The notes below the pieces were generated by a model. That model searched no databases. It had not been told where the DNA came from and saw only the letters and a list, made by a program, of their open reading frames with translations. A stretch of DNA of 55,387 nt from DATCZB01 sp035513215. GTDB lineage: Bacteria > Pseudomonadota > Gammaproteobacteria > Steroidobacterales > Rariloculaceae. The position numbers were made by a program, and so were the translations under genes. The stretch is taken from contig DATKCK010000112.1 of assembly GCA_035513215.1 (NCBI GenBank), positions 1-55,387 of the forward strand, in the 5' to 3' direction. Positions 50,586-55,387 of the stretch are shown here, piece by piece. Every line of letters begins with the position of its first letter. Positions within the stretch are counted from its first letter, which is position 1.

Positions 50586-51701
50586 TCAACGCTTTACCGA
50601 TGCTGAGCCCGACGCGCTCCCGCTTGCGACGAGCAGCATGCGCGTCCCGCTGTCGAGCCGAACGTTGCCGCTGGCCGAGGTAATGACCGTCGCGGTCGCG
50701 CCGGCGGCATTGACGTTGCTTCCCGCATTGGCGCTTCCGGCCGCCCGGGCCACGGCATTCGTTTGTCCCGCGCCCGTGCGCGCCGCCGCTCCCGCGCCGG
50801 CCGCGCCGCGCGAAGCGATACTGAGGCCGTCGATGCCGAAGACGCCCCGGCTGCCGGCGCCGAGCCGGCCCGCCGTGTCGAGTCCGCCGACGGCGTTGGT
50901 CGATCGATAGATCGTGCCCGTCGCTCCGGCCGCGCCGCGCGCGCTGCCGCCAACCTGCGATCCCGCATTACCGGCACCGCCGCTGGCCGCGCCGGCCGCT
51001 CCGCCGACTCGACCGCCAACCGCGCCGCCGATCGAGCCCGCCGCTCCGGCACCGCCGCCGACAACGCCGCCCGCGCCGCCGATGACGCCGCCGGAGGTAC
51101 GACCGGCGCCGCCGGAAACGGAGCCGAAGCCGCTTCCGGATTGCGACGTCCGGGTATCGGCCCTGGATCCCACGAGCTGACCCGCGGTCTGCATCTCGCC
51201 TTCGGCCGCCGCGAGCGCCTGTATCGTCGCGTGGATTGGCAGCTCCTGGCCGCGGCCGATGATGGCCTTTTCGAAGACGATACCGAGCTGCGACTCGGCC
51301 GTTGCGGCGGCATCGGCACTGGTATTGCCGTGCGGTCTGGCTTCGGTCACGCGGCCGACGAGGCGGGTGCCCCTCTCGAGCGCGATCTCGCCGTTCGACT
51401 CGACGTCTTCGGTGACCCTCGCGCGAACTTCATCGCCGGGCCTGGCACGGCGCGCATCGACGCCGCGCGTCAGCTCGGCATTGAGCTCCGTGCCCTCCTC
51501 GAATGTCATGACGCCCTGGTCCGTTGCCACAGAGCCTGCGCTCTCGCTCGTCTGCGATGCGGCGGCGCCGCGCGCGCCGTTTGCCTGGGCCTCGGTATTC
51601 GACTGGCCGCGCGCCGATCCTTCGACCGCAGATTGGCTCTGGGCGATGCCCGTTGCCGCCAATCCCATTGCCGCCACAAACAAGGAAACTCCGATTTTCA
51701 T
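50586..51701 (-). CDS. Exported Gly/Ala-rich protein under ECF-type promoter
   Basis: The 371-residue protein has a signal peptide (MKIGVSLFVAAMGLAATGIA) and an excellent SD (GGAGGTGA). The N-terminal globular part (about 65-145) includes MTFEEGTELNAELTRGVDARRARPGDEVRARVTEDVESNGEIALERGTRLVGRVTEARP, a beta-barrel-like module I have seen in acidobacterial exported proteins. The rest, about 190-340, is a long Gly/Ala/Ser-rich repetitive region (GGVIGGAGGVVGGGAGAAG) with embedded VRLDSGTRMLLVASGS at the C-terminus. The architecture suggests an extracellular or surface matrix component. It shares the GGGAATA-N16-CGTT promoter with the protease. Confidence 0.85.
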   Translation of the reverse strand: MKIGVSLFVAAMGLAATGIAQSQSAVEGSARGQSNTEAQANGARGAAASQTSESAGSVATDQGVMTFEEGTELNAELTRGVDARRARPGDEVRARVTEDVESNGEIALERGTRLVGRVTEARPHGNTSADAAATAESQLGIVFEKAIIGRGQELPIHATIQALAAAEGEMQTAGQLVGSRADTRTSQSGSGFGSVSGGAGRTSGGVIGGAGGVVGGGAGAAGSIGGAVGGRVGGAAGAASGGAGNAGSQVGGSARGAAGATGTIYRSTNAVGGLDTAGRLGAGSRGVFGIDGLSIASRGAAGAGAAARTGAGQTNAVARAAGSANAGSNVNAAGATATVITSASGNVRLDSGTRMLLVASGSASGSASVKR

Positions 51702-51732
51702 GGCTTCACCTCCATATTGCCTTCCACCGTAT

Positions 51733-51759
51733 AACGGCTGACCGGCTTCATCTATTCCC
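51733..51759 (-). promoter_or_regulatory. ECF-type promoter of the Gly/Ala-rich gene
   Basis: Minus strand GGGAATA (51753-51759), 16-bp spacer, CGTT (51733-51736). The same spacing and sequence are in both divergent promoters at 53111-53168. The leader from the -10 to the ATG is about 30 nt. Confidence 0.7.
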
Positions 51760-51773
51760 GCCCCGCCGGAAGC

Positions 51774-52586
51774 TCATCGCCAGCCGGCTGCGATGGCCTC
51801 GCGTTCGGCGGCTGCGCCGAGCGGAACGCCGCTCATCAGGGCGCTTACGAACGCATCGAGCTCAGTGGTCGGTCCGCTCGCGGGCACGAAACCATTGTTG
51901 CCGCTCGCGTCCGTAATTCCCGAGAACTGGATCACGGCCTCTGGCATCCAGCCGCCGCTTTCGCGGCAGCCAACGACCGTCATCTGCCGCGATTCCGACG
52001 ACAGCGCGATTTCGCGGCAAAAACCGCCGTCCGCGGTGCGAAACGTCAGTCTGGGGGTCGCCGAGAGATTTCCGGCGAGCGTTGCCGTCTCGCCGCTCGG
52101 CATCGACTCGATCACCTCGTAGAGCTCGCGGTCCGTGCCGATCAAGGCGCCTGACGCGAGCAGCCGCTCGGTATCGGTCAGGCCGTCGCGCACGCCGAGC
52201 GAGACGCCGAGCCAAACGCCGATCGCAAGCGCTAGGCCGGCGGCGATCGACGCCGGTATCCGGAAGCGCGGCGCACCGCCGCGCCGCCGCAAGGGCACGA
52301 CATTCGCCGCACTATCGGTCCCGTCTGCTGTCGCGTCGACAGCTGCGCCATGACGTTCGAGCAGTGCCGCTAGCTCGCCGCCGACGGGCTCCCGGACAAT
52401 GGGCCCGTAAGCCTCGCGCAGCGCCCGATCCGCCTGATGCAGGGTCGAAAGCCGCCGCGCTAGCGCGGGCTCCGCAGCAAGTCTCTTTGCGAGCTCGGCC
52501 GCCTCGGCTGAGTCGAGCTCGCCGTCGATCAGCGCCGACAGGCGCTCGTCGTCGTTCGCAAATCGGTCTTCGTATCTGTCAGTCAC
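51774..52586 (-). CDS. Membrane-bound anti-sigma factor
   Basis: The product has 270 residues from GTG 52586, which overlaps the sigma gene stop (GTGACTGA). The N-terminal cytoplasmic part DDERLSALIDGELDSAEAAELAKRLAAEPALARRLSTLHQADRALREAYGP is the typical anti-sigma helical region but lacks the HxxxCxxC zinc motif. One transmembrane helix lies at about 108-128 (IPASIAAGLALAIGVWLGVSLGV), followed by a periplasmic domain with two Cys (GGFCREIALSS, MTVVGCRESGG) that may form a disulfide. It should hold the ECF sigma at the membrane until an envelope signal releases it. Confidence 0.88.
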   Translation of the reverse strand: MTDRYEDRFANDDERLSALIDGELDSAEAAELAKRLAAEPALARRLSTLHQADRALREAYGPIVREPVGGELAALLERHGAAVDATADGTDSAANVVPLRRRGGAPRFRIPASIAAGLALAIGVWLGVSLGVRDGLTDTERLLASGALIGTDRELYEVIESMPSGETATLAGNLSATPRLTFRTADGGFCREIALSSESRQMTVVGCRESGGWMPEAVIQFSGITDASGNNGFVPASGPTTELDAFVSALMSGVPLGAAAEREAIAAGWR

Positions 52587-53067
52587 GATCGGGCTCCTCC
52601 TCGCCGGCATTGCCGCCGAGCCGCTTCGCGAGGGCCGCCCGGGCGCGCGCGAGCCGGCTCATGACCGTGCCGATGCGCACATCGAGCGCTTCCGCCGCTT
52701 CCCTGTAGGTCAGGCCTTCGACAGCGACCAGCATGATCACGGCGCGCTGATCCTCGCTCAGCGCCGCCATCGCGCGGTCGACCTCGCGCAGCGACAGCTC
52801 GCCCAGCGCGACGTCCTCGCCGCTGACCGAGGTCTCGGGAACGAGCTCGGGCCGCTCTGCGGCGCGACGCCGCACCTCCCGCGACCGGAGTTGGTCGATG
52901 AACAGGTTCTTGCACACTTTGAACATCCATCTCAAAACGTCCACATGGTCCGGCACGCCGGCCGTCAAAACCTTTTCGGCCGTCGCCTGCATCAGGTCGT
53001 CGGCGTCGGCCGCATTGCCCGTCAGGCCGCGCGCGAAGCGCCGCAATCGGGGCAGGCCGTCGAGCAT
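52579..53067 (-). CDS. ECF-family RNA polymerase sigma factor
   Basis: The sigma-70 region 2 (LPRLRRFARGLTGNAADADDLMQATAEKVL...DVLRWMFKVCKNLFIDQLRSREVRRRAAE) and region 4 (EVDRAMAALSEDQRAVIMLVAVEGLTYREAAEALDVRIGTVMSRLARARAAL) are complete. The start is set at ATG 53067 (MLDGLPRLRRF) because GAGGGCGGAA precedes it and the upstream alternative TTG 53112 lies inside the -10 element of its own promoter. It recognises promoters of the type GGGAATA-N16-CGTT, by inference from three copies next to its own, the protease and the Gly/Ala-rich gene. Confidence 0.93.
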   Translation of the reverse strand: MLDGLPRLRRFARGLTGNAADADDLMQATAEKVLTAGVPDHVDVLRWMFKVCKNLFIDQLRSREVRRRAAERPELVPETSVSGEDVALGELSLREVDRAMAALSEDQRAVIMLVAVEGLTYREAAEALDVRIGTVMSRLARARAALAKRLGGNAGEEEPDRD

Positions 53068-53110
53068 TTCCGCCCTCAGGCGGTCCCGACTCGAGCTGCT
53101 ATATTTATTC

Positions 53111-53137
53111 AACGATTGGGTCCGTGGTTTTATTCCC
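53111..53137 (-). promoter_or_regulatory. ECF-type promoter of the sigma/anti-sigma operon
   Basis: Minus strand GGGAATA (53131-53137), 16-bp spacer, CGTT (53111-53114). Its -35 is one half of the palindrome TATTCCCGGCCGGGAATA (53131-53148), the other half being the -35 of the protease promoter. The layout implies autoregulation. Confidence 0.7.
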
Positions 53138-53141
53138 GGCC

Positions 53142-53168
53142 GGGAATAGTGAGAGATGCTGGACCGTT
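53142..53168 (+). promoter_or_regulatory. ECF-type promoter of the S8 protease gene
   Basis: Plus strand GGGAATA (53142-53148), 16-bp spacer, CGTT (53165-53168). The protease ATG follows about 40 nt downstream. Confidence 0.7.
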
Positions 53169-53207
53169 GTCACATCGAGCGCTTCAACTTTTGGGCAGGA
53201 TGTGCGC

Positions 53208-54683
53208 ATGCAGAGACTGGCAGCCGGTGCGATTGAATACGACATAATACGGAGCTTCCGATTCGCGCGGAATGCGTCGCTGGCGCTGATTGCGTGCGCG
53301 GCCCCGGCCGGCGCCCAAGGCCTCGATGACGCGCTCGACTATCTTCTCGAAGACGAGATCGAGGCGCAGGTCGAGGCCGAGATCGAGGTCCAGATCGAGG
53401 CGCAGATCGAGTCCGCCGTCCAAACCGCTATCGAGCGGCAGGTCGAGTCAACGGTGGCGGAGAGCATCGAGCTCGGCATAGAAGTCGAGGTCGGTGAAAC
53501 GATCGGAATCGGCATCGACGCCGATGCCGGCATCGCAGGCGGGCTCAGCGAGGCGCTCGATGACCTGATCGGATCGCTGACTGCCGAAAGCCAGGATTCG
53601 GCCCGGTTAGCTGCCGGCGTCGATCCCGACAATCGGGCCATCGAGGCCGAGGTCTGGGTCGTCCTCGTCCCGGTGCAGTACGCCGATCGCATCGAAACCT
53701 GGGGCTTCACGCTGCTCGAACGGCGCGATCTCGAAGCGCTGGATCGTGTCCTTTTGCGCGTCGAGGCCCCCGAGGACAGGGAAATCGCCGAGGCGGCGCT
53801 CGAGTTCGCGCTCGACGCGCCGGGCACCGTGGTCGATTACAACCACGTCTATGAGTCGGCCATCGACGGTAATGCGGTTGACGAGCCGGCGGGCTCGCCG
53901 GGCCGGCCGGCCTCGAGCGCCGGATCGTCCGGGGCCCCGTTTACGATCGGCATGGTCGACTCGATCGTCGACCCGTCCCACCCGGCGCTCGAGGGTTTCG
54001 TGATCGAGCAGCGGGATTTCGTGCCTTTCGCCAATGAAAGGACAGTGGCGCACGGCACGGCCGTTGCATCGATCATCGTCGGCGCCGCCGGCGGATCGAT
54101 GGAGTCCGCCCGCCTCGAAAAGCTGCGCGCCGCATCGGTGTTCTTCAAGGATGATGGCGGCAACGTCCGTGCGACGACGGCCGGACTCGTTGCCGCCATC
54201 GACTGGCTCGCGGGCGCGCCCGATCTCGACGTCATCAATATGAGCCTGGCCGGACCGCCAAACGAGCTTCTCGAGGTCGCACTAGCGGACCTCGCGATGC
54301 GGGATATCGTGGTGGTGGCGGCGGTCGGCAACAACGGCCCGATCGGCGCGCCGCTCTATCCTGCCGCCTATGACACGGTTGTCGGCGTGACGGCCGTGGA
54401 TTCGAGCCATCGCGTCTATCGCTACGCCAATCGCGGGCGTCAGGTCATGTTCTCGGCGCCGGGCGTACGGATCCCGGTGGCTTCCCCGTCCGGCGGGTTC
54501 AGCACGCAGTCGGGCACGTCGCTCGCGGCGCCGCTGGTCGCCGCTCTGATCGCCGAATCGATGGCCGCCGGACCCTTCTCGTCCGCCGAGGCTCTGCAAA
54601 GGTTCCAGGAAACGGCGCTCGATCTCGGGGAGCGTGCCTACGACGAAATCTACGGTTACGGGCTGGTCCGGCGGATGAAGTGA
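53208..54683 (+). CDS. Exported S8 (subtilisin-like) serine protease with acidic N-terminal repeats
   Basis: The product has 491 residues from ATG 53208 (AGGA at 53197-53200). The signal peptide (FARNASLALIACAAPAGAQG) is followed by an unusual acidic segment of 80 residues (DEIEAQVEAEIEVQIEAQIESAVQTAIERQVE...IELGIEVEVGETIGIGIDADAGIAGG). A pro-region-like part follows, then a subtilase domain with D251 (GMVDSIVDPSH), H282 (AHGTAVASIIVG) and S438 (GTSLAAPLVAAL), plus the oxyanion Asn in AVGNNGP. The triad is complete, so it is probably active in the periplasm or outside the cell. It is divergent from the sigma/anti-sigma operon. Confidence 0.92.
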   Translation: MQRLAAGAIEYDIIRSFRFARNASLALIACAAPAGAQGLDDALDYLLEDEIEAQVEAEIEVQIEAQIESAVQTAIERQVESTVAESIELGIEVEVGETIGIGIDADAGIAGGLSEALDDLIGSLTAESQDSARLAAGVDPDNRAIEAEVWVVLVPVQYADRIETWGFTLLERRDLEALDRVLLRVEAPEDREIAEAALEFALDAPGTVVDYNHVYESAIDGNAVDEPAGSPGRPASSAGSSGAPFTIGMVDSIVDPSHPALEGFVIEQRDFVPFANERTVAHGTAVASIIVGAAGGSMESARLEKLRAASVFFKDDGGNVRATTAGLVAAIDWLAGAPDLDVINMSLAGPPNELLEVALADLAMRDIVVVAAVGNNGPIGAPLYPAAYDTVVGVTAVDSSHRVYRYANRGRQVMFSAPGVRIPVASPSGGFSTQSGTSLAAPLVAALIAESMAAGPFSSAEALQRFQETALDLGERAYDEIYGYGLVRRMK

Positions 54684-54720
54684 CGGGCACGGTCCGCGCG
54701 ACGCATTCCTGAAGCGTTGA

Positions 54721-55387
54721 CTAAAACGTCGCCGTGAAGCCGAACGAAATGACGTCCTCGTCGAAATCGACGGATTGCAGATTCGATTCGTTATTGGCCC
54801 GCGTGTAGTCGAAGCTCGCAGTGACGCGCTCGCCGAGCGGCAGCTCGGCGGACGCTTCCAGCTCGAGCCTGTCGTCGCTGCGAATCGTGCCGATGGATGG
54901 AGTCACGTTCGAGTAATCGCGTGACTCCGTGCGCAGCCCCGCCCTGAACGTCAGCGTGCGCGAGCTCAATGGGAAACGGTGCGAGATCTGGATACGAAAC
55001 CTCTGGGCTTCGTAATCGAACTGGTCATCGAGCGCGTCTTCGTCGTCGATGCGCGCTCCGAGCAGGAGATAAGTTGTGAGCCCGTCGAGAAAGATATAGA
55101 CGTCCGACGTCCAGGATTCTGCGTCGGCCGCGCGCTGCGAGTTGCCCGCGAAGTCCTTGTCGGTGTCGACATAGGCGAATCGCAGGAACAGCTTGCTGCC
55201 GGCGAGCTTCGTCAGATAGGGCGAGACCTGGGTCAGCGTCATGAAGCTCTGGCCATCGAGCTCGGCGTCGGCGTGTTGCAGCATGACGCCGAAATCGACG
55301 CGGCTGAAGTCCCAGCTCAAAGTGCTCGAGCCGCGGTGCAGCCGAAGGTCGAAGGCGTCGAAATCCTGATGCATGGTCTGCGAAAAG
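54721..55387 (-). CDS. Outer-membrane beta-barrel protein, C-terminal part (cut by window edge)
   Basis: The minus-strand frame is open to the window end and ends with a C-terminal Phe (VISFGFTATF), the OMP sorting signal. Alternating hydrophobic and polar residues (SKLFLRFAYVDTD, TYLLLGARIDDE, RFRIQISHRFP, RTLTFRAGLRTES, VTASFDYTR) form at least ten beta strands. It resembles the barrel end of TPR-containing surface lipoprotein assembly modifier or related OMPs. The N-terminal part is missing. It is convergent with the S8 protease gene. Confidence 0.75.
   Translation of the reverse strand, partial: FSQTMHQDFDAFDLRLHRGSSTLSWDFSRVDFGVMLQHADAELDGQSFMTLTQVSPYLTKLAGSKLFLRFAYVDTDKDFAGNSQRAADAESWTSDVYIFLDGLTTYLLLGARIDDEDALDDQFDYEAQRFRIQISHRFPLSSRTLTFRAGLRTESRDYSNVTPSIGTIRSDDRLELEASAELPLGERVTASFDYTRANNESNLQSVDFDEDVISFGFTATF

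Noticed and set aside
53068..53112. Longer sigma factor from TTG 53112
   Set aside because: The TTG lies inside the -10 element of the sigma operon promoter, so it would be upstream of the transcript. ATG 53067 has a better ribosome-binding site.

Overview
The window reads as one stretch of chromosome from a high-GC, Gram-negative, aerobic heterotroph, most likely an uncultured gammaproteobacterium of the Steroidobacterales/Woeseiales/Xanthomonadales type. The sequence support is TonB-dependent and TpsB outer-membrane proteins, several lipoproteins, a GlcDEF glycolate oxidase, a CHASE2-GGDEF-EAL protein, and multiple DUF6152-type exported proteins. The lineage is inferred from gene content only. 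I see no rRNA, tRNA, CRISPR array, insertion sequence or prophage.

Layout. 1-4007: a two-component system (sensor cut by the window edge) divergent from a PspA-like / membrane / von Willebrand A operon; the intergenic region has an 11-bp direct repeat typical of OmpR-type regulators. 4161-8480: minus-strand cupin, TonB-dependent receptor and DUF6152 gene. 8623-12576: glcDEF. 12800-14269: a Cas4-like nuclease/DEDD exonuclease fusion (DUF2779). 14467-20143: a tightly packed minus-strand operon of a small ORF, DUF6152, a lipocalin-like exported protein, an oxalyl-CoA-synthetase-like ligase, a ketopantoate-reductase-family enzyme and an Nramp-fold transporter without the metal-binding motif. 20323-23211: a TPR/TonB protein, a RHH-PIN toxin-antitoxin pair and a deleted LLM oxidoreductase pseudogene. 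23164-32941: DUF6152 paralog, PQQ-type dehydrogenase, M23 peptidase, MFS carrier and a DUF1592/DUF1552 pair. 33006-38481: TpsB divergent from FecR + CHASE2-PAS-GGDEF-EAL, with two CRP-like sites between them. 38652-43417: ankyrin, lipoprotein and TIM-barrel operon; an XRE/membrane pair; an alpha/beta hydrolase. 43779-50439: sulfatase-tannase pair, a DUF6152-C-like protein, hicAB with a frameshifted hicA, an exported Rossmann protein and a HEAT-repeat protein. 50586-55387: an ECF sigma/anti-sigma pair, an exported Gly/Ala-rich protein, a subtilisin-like protease and a partial outer-membrane barrel.

The best candidate for an undescribed system is the right end. The ECF sigma operon, the divergent S8 protease and the Gly/Ala-rich exported protein each carry the same element upstream, GGGAATA-N16-CGTT. 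The two divergent copies share one 18-bp palindrome. This defines a small cell-envelope regulon from sequence alone. Secondary points are tandem CRP-like sites 21 bp apart upstream of a c-di-GMP gene, an Nramp-fold protein with GTSH in place of DPGN beside an oxalyl-CoA-synthetase-like enzyme, and a dispersed GGGGTCAGACCCC palindrome family found mostly at convergent gene ends.
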